From assembly GCA_947179485.1 (NCBI GenBank), contig OX359247.1, forward strand, positions 36,308,801 to 36,372,800: a stretch of DNA of 64,000 bases, given 5' to 3'. Of this stretch, positions 1-13,020 are shown in pieces. The position numbers and the translations under genes were made by a program. Positions within the stretch are counted from its first letter, which is position 1. Each line of letters starts with the position of its first letter. Under the pieces are notes generated by a model, which had not been told where the DNA came from, searched no databases, and was given only the letters and a program-made list of their open reading frames with translations. The stretch comes from Allacma fusca (taxonomy: Eukaryota; Arthropoda; Collembola; Symphypleona; Sminthuridae).

Positions 1-470
1 GAGTGGAAAAAAAATCCTTCTCCATGCATTTTCTAATGCACTTTTTCTTTGTCCAATTTCTCACCTTCAAGGCACTATTTTTTTTCTCCTTTCTTAGTTC
101 CATTTGCCCAGTCCCCGGTCGACTAAGGCTTTAAGTGTATGCAAAAATCCCCTTAATTTTTAATCCCTTGTCATCCATATGTATAAATACGTACTTGAGC
201 AGACATTCCTGACAGGCATTTTCGCGGGAGTTTTAAGTCCCATTATCTTCTAATGAGTGGGATTAGCCTACACTTGCTCCGGAATTTTAGGGCTGAAGAT
301 GAAGGTTCCAGTGAAGAGCGGGAATTTGAAATTCAGAGGTGCTCTGGAGGGTTAAATCTAGAGCAAAATTGAATTCAAACTTGAACTTGGAATTCAAGTT
401 GAGTTTTACATTTTGTTGAGAACTCAAGTTCGGAGAGTTGGATTCGTTGGCAAAGGAAAATCTGAAAATG
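1..470. other. AT-rich intergenic or intronic sequence, no gene seen
   Basis: I see no coding exon here. The segment leads into the 26-bp minisatellite. A short sequence AGAGCGGGAATTT (about 315-327) recurs inverted as AAATTCCGCTCT at about 1062-1073, so the minisatellite sits between imperfect inverted repeats. Confidence 0.5.
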
Positions 471-1045
471 TACTTGAACTTTAGAATTCAAGTGTTTACT
501 TGGACTTTAGAATTCAAGTGTTTACTTGGACTTGAGAATTCAAGTGTTTACTTGAACTTGAGAATTCACGTGTTTACTTGAACTTGAGAATTCAAGTGTT
601 TACTTGAACTTGAGAATTCAAGTGTTTACTTGAACTTGAGAATTCACGTGTTTACTTGAACTTGAGAATTCAAGTGTTTACTTGAACTTGAGAATTCAAG
701 TGTTTACTTGAACTTGAGACTCCAAGCGATTACTTAAACTTGAAAATTTAAGCGTTTACTTAAACTTGAAAATTTAAGCGTTTACTTGAACTTGAAAACT
801 CACGCGTTTACTTGAACTTGAGAATTCAAGTGTTTACTTTAACATGAGAATTTACGTGTTTATTTGAACTTGAGACTCCAAGCGTTTACTTAAACTTGAA
901 AATTTAAGCGTTTACTTAAACTTGAAAATTCAAGTGTTTACTTAAACTTGAAAATTTAAGCGTTTACTTAAACTTGAAAATTTAAGCGTTTACTTGAACC
1001 TGAGAATTCAATCGTTCACTTGAACTAGAAATGTCAAGTGTGTGT
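471..1045. repeat. 26-bp minisatellite, CTTGAACTTGAGAATTCAAG-type units
   Basis: About 22 tandem units of 26 bp. Each unit pairs CTTGAACTTGAGA with ATTCAAGTGTTTA. Within and across units TTCAAGT and ACTTGAA form an inverted repeat with a 4-base GTTT spacer. Many units contain TCAAGTG and some carry CACGTG in its place. Later units (about 720-1010) drift to AATTTAAGCGTTTACTTAAA. The period is visible by eye; the exact copy number is an estimate. Confidence 0.9.
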
Positions 1046-1099
1046 TCAAACCCCCAACTGGAAATTCCGCTCTTAATCCCGAATTTCGATCAGTAAGAT

Positions 1100-1460
1100 T
1101 AAGTAACATTACAACTAAATTTTCAATTTAAAGTTCGAGTGAGACCTCAAATATATAAAAAGTGCTTGCACCTGAATGCAAACTCGAGTGCAAGTCCAAG
1201 TTCAACTTCATCCTCAATTCTCCAAGTGTCCTACACAATTTTCAAGTTTCCCTCTTATTTGGAACTCAGTTACGGAAACTCGTACTCCAACTCGAATTTG
1301 AAAATTTAAAGTCCCACTCAAACTTGAAAATTTCAAGTCACACTCAAACTCGATATATCTCCCCAAATTCGAACTTTCTCCAACTCCAAAATGTATCAGT
1401 CCTTATTTAGTGTAAACTCATACAATGGAAGCAAACTCAGACTCGAACTTGAACCTCCAG
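1100..1460. repeat. Degenerate CTTGA/TCAAG-rich sequence
   Basis: Irregular runs of TCAAGT, AACTCGA and ACTTGAA words continue downstream of the minisatellite without a clean period. This looks like an older, decayed part of the same satellite family. A short open frame here is repeat-derived. Confidence 0.5.
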
Positions 1461-2350
1461 TCCAGGAACCTGACCTCATTCCTACCCGCCGTATTAGTGT
1501 GTTCCAGAAAAGATAGTAAGTAAGCCGTGGGAATTAAAAGTTATTATTACGCACATTGAAGACATAAATTCTCACGTGAAATTACACGGAAGCTAGGGTT
1601 GTTTAAGACCCACTCAGATCCGCATCCTATCATTCCTGAAATAGCCGTAGCCCTGTAACATGTCCATATAAGTCTCGGCGTATGTACGATAAACCAGGAA
1701 CTCCAGGAGTAAGAGTCGTGCTCTATCGCATCCAAACTCATAATTACGGCTCACACTCGACGTAATAATATTCTTATTAATATCTTGTCTCCATACTCCA
1801 TCTTCAACCTTTACATTCAAATACCCTTTTTTACGCTCGTCCCGTAAAAAATACAGGGACCCTCGGAATTTCCCTCCCTCTCCCAGCACACCATCCCTCA
1901 ACCCACATCTCACTATTTATCTCTCACATCCCTCTCACATATGGGACTTGACGTTTATAAAATTGAAAAAATTATCAAACCATTTATTTTACAAGCTCTG
2001 AACACCTCACATACCTTAAGGTTCAAGATCCCTCGCCCCCCTAAAAAACCATTGAATTATTATTTGAAAGAGGGAATGAAATAGCGAAAATAATTTTTAT
2101 TTTGTGAGATCCTGTACTATCCTAGGAAGTTAAACTATGCACAGGGTGAGAGCCCATTTATTAAAAGGGCTGCGTTCGGACTGAAGGAGAAGAATGGGAA
2201 AATGGAGGGAGCTAATAAGCCTTTGCAGGGGGAACCCTCTTGAGCTGATTGTAGCTTCGAGAATGATGATTAGTGAAAAGGAGGACGACACTCCAATAGT
2301 TTTCCCCGCAAGCCGACAAGGAGTCGTGAGAGAATGAGGGACGGATGGAT

Positions 2351-2400
2351 CATCATGAGCATCATCATCATCATCATCATTTTCTTCTTCTTCTTTTTCC
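2351..2400. repeat. (CAT)n followed by (TTC)n microsatellite
   Basis: A run of CAT/ATC triplets passes directly into TTC triplets. Open frames through it on the minus strand (poly-Asp, poly-Met) are artefacts of triplet repetition. Confidence 0.85.
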
Positions 2401-2523
2401 CCGTCCTCACATCCCGACAATGTCTCCTTTTTTCCCTGGGTCTCTGCACAAAACACATACGTATGCATTGAAAATGTAGCAAAATTATTTTCAAGTACAA
2501 AACAAGAGCTTGTGCGAGGAGAA

Positions 2524-2541
2524 AGAGAGAGAGAGAGAGAG
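2524..2541. repeat. (GA)n microsatellite
   Basis: Nine GA repeats, a simple dinucleotide tract. Confidence 0.85.
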
Positions 2542-2839
2542 TGGAACCGCAGCCGGATTTTCATGATTATAGGAGCAACTCAATTTCCTCTTCTTTCCCT
2601 TTTAATCACTCCCTGTATACGCTTATTTAGTGCTAATATCATCCTCGCATCTTCTCATTAACTTTTTCCTCCGGGCAGTATCAGCGCAGGCGTCGATTAT
2701 TACAATGTTACCCTTTACTTTGAAAGTGTCTCGAAAATATTATCGTATTTAGTTATTATTTTATAATCTACAGCTTTTTGCTTCCATGTAAAATTATAAG
2801 GAATTTATAGATGATGCTACATGATGGAGGATAAACATG

Positions 2840-5065
2840 GAATTGTAAATTGTCAAAATTGGTTGGAAAATTTAAAAATCATACAAAACGGGAAATTTTA
2901 AAAATCAAACCTGGCGGGAAATTTTAAAATTCAAAACTTGCGGGAAATTTTAAAATTCAAAACTTGCGGGAAATTATAAATTTCAGAACTTGCGTGCAAT
3001 TGTAAAATTCAAAACTTGCCGGAAAATGTAAAATTTAAACATGGCGGGAAAATTAAAATTCAAAACTTGCGGGAAATTTTAAAATTCAAAACTTGCCGGA
3101 AATTGTAAAATTCAAAACTTGCCGGAAATTGTAAAATTCAAAACTTGCCGGAAATTGTAAAATTTATACATGGCGGGAAAATTAAAATTCAAAACTTGCG
3201 GGAAATTGTAAAATTCAAAACTTGCCGGAAATTGTAAAATTTAAACATGGCGGGAATATTAAAATTCAAAACTTGCGGGAAATTATAAAATTCAGACCTT
3301 GCGGGAAATTTTAAAATTTAAACATGGCGGGAAATTTTAAAATTCAAAACTTGCGGGAAATTTCAAAATTGAAACATGGCGGGAAATTTCAAAATTGAAA
3401 CATGGCGGGAAATTTTAAAATGTAAACATGGCGGGAAATTTTAAAATTCAAAACTTGCGGGAAATTTCAAAATTGAAACATGGCGGGAAATTTTAAAATG
3501 TAAACATGGCGGGAAATTTTAAAATTAAGAACTTGCGGGAAATTTTAAAGTTAAGAACTTGCGGGAAATTGTAAAATTCAAAACTTGCGGGAAAATTTAA
3601 AATTCAAAACTTGCGGGAAATTTTAAAATTCAAAACTTGCGGGAAATTGTAAAATTCTAAACTTGCGGGAAATTATAAATTTCAGAACTTGCGTGCAATT
3701 GTAAAATTCAAAACTTGCCGGAAAATGTAAAATTTAAACATGGCGGGAAAATTAAAATTCAAAACTTGCGGGAAATTTTAAAATTCAAAACTTGCCGGAA
3801 ATTGTAAAATTCAAAACTTGCCGGAAATTGTAAAATTTAAACATGGCGGGAAAATTAAAATTCAAAACTTGCGGGAAATTGTAAAATTCAAAACTTGCCG
3901 GAAATTGTAAAATTTAAACATGGCGGGAATATTAAAATTCAAAACTTGCGGGAAATTATAAAATTCAGACCTTGCGGGAAATTTTAAAATTTAAACATGG
4001 CGGGAAATTTTAAAATTTAAACATGGTGGGAAATTTTAAAATTTAAACATGGCGGGAAATTTTAAAATTTAAACATGGTGGGAAATTTTAAAATTTAAAC
4101 ATGGCGGGAAATTTTAAAATTTAAACATGGCGGGAAATTTTAAAATTTAAACATGGTGGGAAATTTTAAAATTTAAACATGGCGGGAAATTTTAAAATTT
4201 AAACATGGCGGGAAATTTTAAAATTTAAACATGGTGGGAAATTTTAAAATGTAAACATGGCGGGAAATTTTAAAATTCAAAACTTGCGGGAAATTTCAAA
4301 ATTGAAACATGGCGGGAAATTTCAAAATTGAAACATGGCGGGAAATTTTAAAATGTAAACATGGCGGGAAATTTTAAAATTAAGAACTTGCGGGAAATTG
4401 TAAAATTCAAAACTTGCGGGAAAATTTAAAATTCAAAACTTGCGGGAAATTTTAAAATTCAAAACTTGCGGGAAATTGTAAAATTCTAAACTTGCGGGAA
4501 ATTGTAAAATTCTAAACTTGCGGGAAATTATAAATTTCAGAACTTGCGTGCAATTGTAAAATTCAAAACTTGCCGGAAAATGTAAAATTTAAACATGGCG
4601 GGAAAATTAAAATTCAAAACTTGCGGGAAATTTTAAAATTCAAAACTTGCCGGAAATTGTAAAATTCAAAACTTGCCGGAAATTATAAAATTTAAACATG
4701 GCGGGAAAATTAAAATTCAAAACTTGCGGGAAATTGTAAAATTCAAAACTTGCCGGAAATTGTAAAATTTAAACATCGCGGGAATATTAAAATTCAAAAC
4801 TTGCGGGAAATTATAAAATTCAGACTTTGCGGGAAATTTCAAAATTTAAACATGGCGGGAAATTTTAAAATTTAAACATGGTGGGAAATTTTAAAATTTA
4901 AACATGGCGGGAAATTTTAAAATTTAAACATGGCGGGAAATTTTAAAATTTAAACATGGTGGGAAATTTTAAAATGTAAACATGGCGGGAAATTTTAAAA
5001 TTCAAAACTTGCGGGAAATTTCAAAATTGAAACATGGCGGGATATTTTAAAATTCAAACCGGGTG
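2840..5065. repeat. 2.2-kb minisatellite of 26-bp units carrying GCGGGAAA
   Basis: About 85 tandem units near 26 bp. There are two main variants: TTGCGGGAAATTTTAAAATT followed by CAAAAC, and GGCGGGAAATTTTAAAATTT followed by AAACAT. Others carry TTGCCGGAAATTG or a shortened GGCGGGAAAATTAAAATTC. Variant order repeats on a larger scale: a rare unit containing TTTCAGAACTTGCGTGCAAT occurs at about 2981, 3680 and 4535, each time followed by the same succession of variants. The core GCGGGAAA/GGCGGGAAA matches the E2F-type site TTTCCCGC in reverse complement. No open frame of note runs through it. Confidence 0.93.
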
Positions 5066-5700
5066 GAAAATTGTAAAACGGTGAGAAATAATATAAAGAT
5101 GGCAGGAAAGTAAGGATTCGTGAGCAGTGTGGTGCGAGTGTAAAAAAAAAGGATTTCGGGAAATATTTCGAGTCCAAGAGGGAACGATTGGATTTTGTGT
5201 ATTTGAACAGTTATCGTTAAATTTGTAGTATTTCCAAAAGATTCGATTTTTTTGCCCGTGTATAATAACTTGGACATATGTACATACGTATTTATAGAGA
5301 CTGTTGAAGGTAATGTTAAAAAAAAAAAGTTCCTCACTTTGATTTGTGTCTTGGGAGGATATGGAGATCCTGTGTAGTAATTTGTAATGATGGCTCTGTT
5401 CCTTGATTGTCAGTTAGTTCTCCTTCATATACAGCCCTTTGTAGTACGTTGTGGGAGTTTTAGTTGAAAGGGAATCAGAGTTTTTATGTCGCTCTTTCCA
5501 TTCAAACACGACTCACAGAGCCCACCGTCCGACTGGAACTTATGGAAATTATAGCGACAAAGGGAATGAGCAGAGCAAATAGTCATGTTCCAAATGTAAC
5601 TTAAAATATGGCTCCTCACGGGTTCACCTTTATTTCATTCTCAAACTTGGAGGCCTAATCCAGTCAAAATTAAAATAGCCGGGGAAAATAATGGGTGAAA
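5066..5700. other. Unique AT-rich spacer, no gene seen
   Basis: Lies between two satellite blocks. Open frames on the minus strand are short, Phe/Ser-rich and show no recognisable domain. Confidence 0.4.
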
Positions 5701-6330
5701 CTTGAATTATATAGGGCACTAGAACTTTAATATTTGAACTTGAGTGCGCACTCGGAATTGGACACGTGAGTGTGAAATTGAACTCCAAACTTGATTCTAG
5801 ATTTGAACTCGAAAATTGAGTTTGTAGTTTGAGTCAAAATTTTAGTGTAATCTTGAAATTAGAAATAGTGTCAACTTGAACTTGAAACTTGAATGTGAAC
5901 TTGAAGTTGAAACTTGAATGTGAACTTGAAGTTGAAACTTGAATGTGAACTTGAAGTTGAAACTTGAATGTGAACTTGAAGTTGAAACTTGAATGTGAAC
6001 TTGAAGTTGAAACTTGAATGTGAACTTGAAGTTGAAACTTGAATGTGAACTTGAAGTTGAAACTTGAATGTGAACTTAAAGTTGAAACTTGAATGTGAAC
6101 TTGAAGTTGAAACTTGAACGTGAACTTGAAGCTGAAACTTGAGTGTAAACTTGAGTGTGAACTTGAGTGTGAACTTGAACCCGAAACTTGAAAATGAGCT
6201 TGAACTCAAAACTTTAAAATGAACTTCAACTCGAAACTTGAAATTGAACTTCAACTCGAAACTTGAAAATCAACTTGAACTCGAAACTTGAGTATGAACT
6301 TAAACTTGAAACTTAAGTGTAAACTCAGAA
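5700..6330. repeat. 24-bp tandem array of ACTTGAA/GTGAACTTGAAG words
   Basis: The regular core (about 5871-6130) repeats a 24-bp unit made of AACTTGAATGTG and AACTTGAAGTTG, about ten times; the flanks are degenerate. Because 24 is a multiple of three, the minus strand keeps a 127-codon open frame encoding an 8-residue Ser/His/Phe/Lys repeat. I regard that frame as spurious. Confidence 0.88.
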
Positions 6331-9300
6331 CATTTAGTTCATCAAAATTAATATTTTTGCTTCTTCCACAAAAACTACTCACGCTTACACGTTCGAACCT
6401 CTCCTTATCCTTGAAAGCATTGAGTCCTCCCCCTAAAATCACATCTGACAATAGAGAGGTTGTGGACTACCGTTTTTTGAGGTTTCGGTGGAGGTTCCGG
6501 CAGTGAAAGTACTTTCACTTTGATGTGTACCGAAACTTGCCTGACAGAATCGGGCTACACTCTCATGTACACCGGTTTAGTTTAGGGAAACAAGAATGCC
6601 TCTAATTGGATGAATTTTGTTAGCGCTAAATTTCATAAGCGAAATCACGTGTATTTCTTCGGTGGACAGAACGTTCCAGATTTCCTTGCGAAATGATGGT
6701 TTAAACTCGCGCCTTGTCGTAAACCTGTTCTGTATCCCGGCTTAACACAACGACATTTGCTGTACCGAAACCAGTTACGGTACAACAATCCTTTTACCTT
6801 TACCGAAACCTAGTTTCAGTAGCCCACAACCTCTCTAATATAACGTACCAAAAATACTGTACCATCAGCTATTTGCTTACAAAAACCCATCACCATTCAA
6901 ACATCTATAGTGTTCACACTCAAAAACACACACACACACAAACTCTATAAAAAATACACAAATGCAAGCATTTTTTTCATCCATCAAAACTGTCTCTATA
7001 AGAAAAAAATACATAGGAGAATTACTATGCAAACAATCCCATTTTACCACCCACCTCCAAACCCACACCTCAAGTTGGGTTCGAAAGTCTTCCTTTTCCT
7101 CCCCAGCCCAAGCTCTTACAAAACATTTCCCCCCAAAAGCCCTTTACGTAAAAGTCATTTGTGAGAGCTCCCCCAACATTTCCTATTCCTATATGTACTT
7201 AAAGAAATCCTACATGGGCCATGATGAGGGTTATGACTATTATTCTGGCTTTATTATCATTGTACAGAGTGGTGAGTTACTTAAAAAAAAACAGGCCTCA
7301 CTCTATATTATGGGAAGGACTTTGAGCAAAATTGCTAGCGCCAGCAAAAGCAAATGAAGATTTACTCTCATATTTATCTTGTTATGGGAGAAAGTCCTAC
7401 AATTTCTCATTTCCTTTCTCCGTGGGAAAAAAAATAAAATAAAAATACCTCATCACATTTCCCAAAACCTTTTTATATTTTACTCTGACTACGGAAATTT
7501 CATACGTCGTCCTTGGAGGAAACAGCAGGGGAAAAAAATATCAAGACCCAGATTTTAGCCCAGCCCTTAAAATGCACTGTAACAAGTCATGTACTTCAAC
7601 AGAGACAATAATCATATGATTTTACTGGAAACAATTTCATTAGAATTGAACCCCACCGGATCAGATTATTTCCTTACTCAGTAGAATCCGCAGCAATTTC
7701 CTCCTTAGGAGCATTATCTGAATAAAATTAAAAATTGGTCTAAAAATTGGTTGGTTGTTTTGAAACAATTGGGTCCAAAATAATAATAATAATAAAAAAA
7801 ATTGTCAGCATGAGACGTGAGTTTTGGACTTGACTCTTGTTCACTGTGGGATACACTTTGGCTCACAAGAATAAAAAATGCAATAAATACAATGAACTAA
7901 GGGCTATATTAAAAATTATTTGTAACATAACAAAAGAATTGCAATATTAATATAGTAGACATTTGTGGAATAAATTATAGAAATTTACATGGTATTAAAT
8001 AACAATACATTGATTGCTCCCCTCATACGAAGGCACATCAACGTGTTTTTTTTATTATGAACCAAATTATATTGGAAAGACATTGGAATGGATGAGAGTC
8101 CTGGGATCCGATTACAAGTCACATTAGAAATAATAAGCTTTGAACATGTAATTTGTACACAACGAATATAATTTATTCAATTTATGCCTTGCAATCCTTT
8201 AAAAAAAATTGCAGCATAAGTTCTGAGGGAAAATTATAACGAAATGGCAGAAATTCAGAATTTTTTCAGAGCAATTTCCCAAATAATAATTATACGATTG
8301 AGGGACGAAATAATTAAGGACTTAAGCCTGGTCATTAGGACTAGCAATAATTACTTGATTGTCAAATAAAATTTTCCCTTGCTCTAATACAGCAACTTTC
8401 CCATATGTACGTCATAGTAAAATTTCACGATTTTTTACGTTTTTGCCACAATTTGCTCCTCGTAGTGGGATGAACCCATGTCTCCGAAAATTTAAATAAT
8501 TTTAAATACCCGGGTGTAAATTTTTTGTATATTAAAAAATAGGGGAGTAAGTCTATCCTTGTAAATAAAAAATTTTTATTTACATTTAAAACCCAAATTA
8601 CGGAGTAAACTTTGTGCCCTGTACATTTTTAATATTCGGGTAAAATTTGGAAATAAATAATAGTTCTTTGAGAAAATGTGATTGAATGGGATAAAAATAG
8701 TCCAGGAAATTGGGAAGAATCCCCGAGAGATTAAATTTGATAAATTAGGTCGATTTGATGATATGGATCCCCGATATGAGTGATGAAAAGAAAATTCAAT
8801 ATTTCATTGAAGCCTTCCCTATGATTACAACTCCTAGTTCCTAATACATCTTAGCATATGAGGGCAGAGGAGATCCTTCTAAAGATTACTACTTGAGCTG
8901 GGCAAATAATAATGGAACATAAAAGGAATAAAATGCTTTGATCTTGATGGAAAAGTTGTATGTATTTTGTGACAGGAAGAAAATCAGGAATTATAAATGT
9001 CCAGGACGCTCCAAGTTTTTTGATGTGTTTGATACATATGTACGTCTGTAGACGAAAGGGCTAAAAAGTTGTAAAGCTTTTGTAAAAAGCTCGTAGTAAT
9101 AATAATAATTGGACGAAAAATAACTTAAGAGATTATTCCCCAAATGAAATGTCAATGCAGATGTAATAAAAAAAAAAGAGAACAAAAATTTCCTGGTGAT
9201 TGCTCATTATTTTTCACAAAGCATCCGGGGAAAATTCAATTAAATTCCTTCCTCCATTGTTTCCCTATTCTCTGGCATACAAAATAAAAAAAAATACTTT

Positions 9301-12300
9301 GGAATTAGTATATACGTAAAAGGGAAAAAAAGGCTCTTACATATATATATAGCGTGTACATAGGATTTCATGTACGTACATAAGGAATTTATTCCATATC
9401 CCTAAAAAAAAATCCTAAAAAGACTGGCTTCTACATATACTAACGGGGAAAATAAACCAAGGGCTTTTCCACCAAAGCCTAGAGTGCTATACAGTCAGAA
9501 CCCATTGGGCCGTTGTAAGTAGACTGGGTGGGATTTCATACAGAGCATATATCTACATATTATTAAATATCCACGGACTTCCCTCAAAGACCTTTCCCAT
9601 GCTAAGTACATACGGATATTGAGGTAGTAAAATTCGAGAGCGGGACTGTGCCAGGGGACGGCCGCTATATCGAGACTCAGGGAGGGGGAGAAGGCGTGTA
9701 CGGATCCCAATGTAAATCAGGGCATTTTTCTGATAAGGATCATGCCATATATATGTATATACGTATGTATGTATGCTCGTACTTGTCATGTAATTACCCA
9801 GTTCCTGCCAAGGTGTTACAACTTGCAAAATACGCCAGACGTCTGCATCACTCTCAAACACTCTTTCCCTTAAACTCAGGGGTTTTTACCTTTGAGTCAC
9901 TCTCAGTCTTATCGTGTGTCACTTATGTAATGTAATGTGTCTACACACATGTATGATTTTAGGAGGGAAATGTGAGTTTGACTGGAGAAAGCATATTTGG
10001 AGAAAGTACAATTTATCTTCTTTTAAATCTAAAATTAATCGCGAGTAAAAATAAAAATGCAAATAATTGGGGGCTATGAAATTTCTCAAAAAGTACCCAC
10101 AAAATTTATGTTGTCTTGGAGCATCTCTACAATTAACTCTGTAGGTTGCTCCCGCAGCATTAAGGAAATAGTGTCTGAGACACTCCTTAATAGGAACATG
10201 CTCTGATACACCCTTCAAATTACCATTGTGGTAAATACGATTCAGTGTTGAAAATGTGAATCCTGCTGTAGATGCTTTGAAGAATGTCTCTTAGAGCAAA
10301 CGTTCACTGTATATATGTACATAATAAGACTATGTACAATACCATGTCTACAGTCGCATGTCAACTTCCTTATACTTTTTTATGGTTTGACTGAGTGCCT
10401 TCCTTTTCTCGGAAAAAGGGGGGGAAAACAAAAAAAAATCTTTTTACCACTGTCTGTCTCCGTCTGTACAGAATGTCGCCTAAAACTCAAGTGTTGAAGA
10501 CTCGTTATGTACTTTCGCTATAATAGCGGTCCCAGCCATAAAATCCTACATATGAACATAATTACTTACATGTAGGTCACGAAGCCTGACAAAGTAAAGG
10601 AGCAGAGCTACATACTTGGGATAGGGCTCGGAATATCTAAATGCTATTGTAATCCTTGTCCAGGTCCATACACGAAGCGCGCCATTCTTTGAAAAGGGAA
10701 TCTCCTTCACTGGGAACGAAAACGAACCACGAACACTTGATTGACATATGTACGTTACATGAGTACAGTTCTATGAAAGACTTTGAAAATAAAATGATTT
10801 GTCAGGAGTTTCCTCCCGCACTCTAATCACTTTGTTTCCCTGGAATTATTCAAGCAAAAATTACTAGAGGATTCTCTCCTCTAGTGCAATCTCCCACTCT
10901 GCACGTGTATGGATGTATACAGTAAATTCTGGAATTTTAGGCTATACACAGATATAAGAAGCCTTGCAGTCAAACTGAATTAAAAATTGTCAGTATTGAG
11001 TGCGATGAGCCCCTTAGAATGATAAACATTACAAGAATTTTTGCTAAAACACTTCGTTGCCAAATGACCCGCTCGCATGCTTCAAACTGCCCGTATTTTA
11101 ATCCTACGCTCTCGTTCAATGACTCAAAATGTATTAGTATTGTGGTGAGTGGGAAATTGGGGGGATTTTTGCCCGTATGGAGACAATGCTATCAAAATTA
11201 CGAGCACGTATAGCAAACAGCCCCGCTTTCTCATTTCCCACTCGTCAACACTACGTGAGGATGGTTTGATAGCAGATACGCTCCTGCTATCCCCTCCTGA
11301 TGAAGATGATTATGATGATCGGGAATGATTTGATTATTAATATGAAACTGTGAAGTGATACTATTCTATTATTATTGCTCATAAGCTGTACTGTCTAATA
11401 TTATCTATAGATAATTTAGACTCGTATAGGAACCTGCTGACGTGGCCTGGTTATGTACTTTTATTCCTAATCTAAAGGCCATGGAATAAAGACGTTTTTT
11501 ATCACAATACAATAAACGACACTCAGACGAATTCTCAAAGTATGACGTGTACAGATTGGGGGAGAGCTGAGAAATCAAGGGCTCGTCATGGTTGCATATT
11601 AGGGAGTGGAATCAGGAGTTGAGCCTGATTTCGTTATAATCTGTGAGAGTATCAGAAAGGGATGGGAATGTCAATTGATTTTTGTTAAGAGAGGGAAAAA
11701 GGAATGGCGGGAAGTTAATTGAATGGAATGTGAAATCCTTGATAAAATCTAAATGAACTTCCCTTGATTTCTTTTCAATTGATGTGCAGTGCTGTGCTGG
11801 GAGTAGGGAGTAAAATCTTGCTATTAAGGGATACCTGAGATTGTCATCCCCTAAAATAGGTATCTCTCTTATTATAAGTAGTTATTCGTTAAGAATTGTG
11901 TGAATGCATGGATTTAGTAATGAATTGCTCCTTGCAATGGAATGAGGAGGGATATTTTTAAGACAATTCTGTTGTGTGGGACGGGGTTCGTGAGGACAAC
12001 ATTTTCTTGGATGCTTTTGTAAGGAGAGGATTTAACATGGGGGTAAATGGGATATGTGATGGAATTGTATGGGTTGATTTAGAAGACGAAGATGATCCTA
12101 AGGAGAGGGAGGGGGGCTGTCATTGGGATCGTGCCCTGCAGATGAAGTAGGTTTCGGAGTACTTGGAGAAAGTTGGTGCAGTGACCTCGTTTGAGGATGC
12201 ACAGGAAATTGTATTTTTGAGATTGTATGAACAGACAACAGACACTATGGGTCTGTGCGGGGCTGGTCATATGTAGATATGTATGTATGTATGTGTCGGT

Positions 12301-12590
12301 ACGTTATATGGAGGTTTGGGAGAAGATGCATCCTAAGCCCCGGAATTTCTGCAGCAATAAAAATAAACAAGTGAGGGGAAATAATTATGTATTATGGAGC
12401 TATCGAATAAATCCCTGCGTTGGATGTAGCGTTTTAGGGGAAACTTGAGGGAAGTCGTAAGGCAAGGGATTGAGATCTACAGTTTTCCTGGTTATAGTGA
12501 CCTTTTGGTGTGAGAGTGGTCGAGCCGGCAGGGATGGTGTATTTATGATGAGTTTCTAGAACTTTATGTGTACATATGTTGAATTGGCAA
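6331..12590. other. 6.3 kb without a recognisable gene
   Basis: AT-rich sequence with poly-A/T runs, short CA repeats (about 6930-6940) and scattered ACATATGTACGTAC-type palindromic words. Open frames are all under about 130 codons, have low-complexity composition and overlap each other on both strands. I found no splice-compatible PDZ-type exon for the downstream RhoGAP gene, but very short exons could escape notice. Confidence 0.5.
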
Positions 12591-12594
12591 ATGA

Positions 12595-13020
12595 AAGTTC
12601 AAGTTCAAGGGGACACTCAAACTTCAAGTGCTTGAGGAGACACTCAAACTGATATTTTTGTCCGAGTGTATTTGAACACTCAGGTACAAGTTGATGATGA
12701 CACAATTTCAAGTTCAAGTCTATTTTCAGTAGCGCAGTCGAATTTGAAGTTCAAGTCTGTGTTCAGGAGCGCACTCAAATTTAAAGTTCAAGTCTGTGTT
12801 CAGGAGCGCAGTCAAATAACAAGTGCAAGTCTATGTTCAGTAGCGCAGTCAATCTTCACTTATATGCTCAAGTATGCACTCGAATTTGAATTCCATGTTC
12901 AGGAGCGCACGCAAACTTCAATTCCATATTCAAGTTCACACTCAAACTTCAATCCCATGTTCAAATGCACCCTCAAACTTTAATTCCAAGTTCAAACCCT
13001 TACTCAAGTGTCCATTCCTG
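12595..13020. repeat. Degenerate tandem repeat of TTCAAGTCTGTGTTCAGGAGCGCA-like units
   Basis: Units of roughly 30-36 bp combine CAAGT words with TTCAGGAGCGCA or TTCAGTAGCGCAGTC. They are imperfect but clearly periodic and belong to the same TCAAG/CTTGA vocabulary as the arrays at 0.5-1 kb and 5.7-6.3 kb. The open frame through it is repeat-derived. Confidence 0.75.

Noticed and set aside
2130-2564. 144-codon minus frame with poly-Asp
   Set aside because: Runs through (CAT)n and (GA)n microsatellites; no domain.
5871-6254. 127-codon minus-strand open frame with 8-residue repeats
   Set aside because: Product of a 24-bp tandem repeat whose length is a multiple of three; no start context or domain.
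471-6330. CRISPR-like arrays (regular short repeats)
   Set aside because: The repeats are contiguous 24-26 bp units with no unique spacers, and the genome is clearly eukaryotic.
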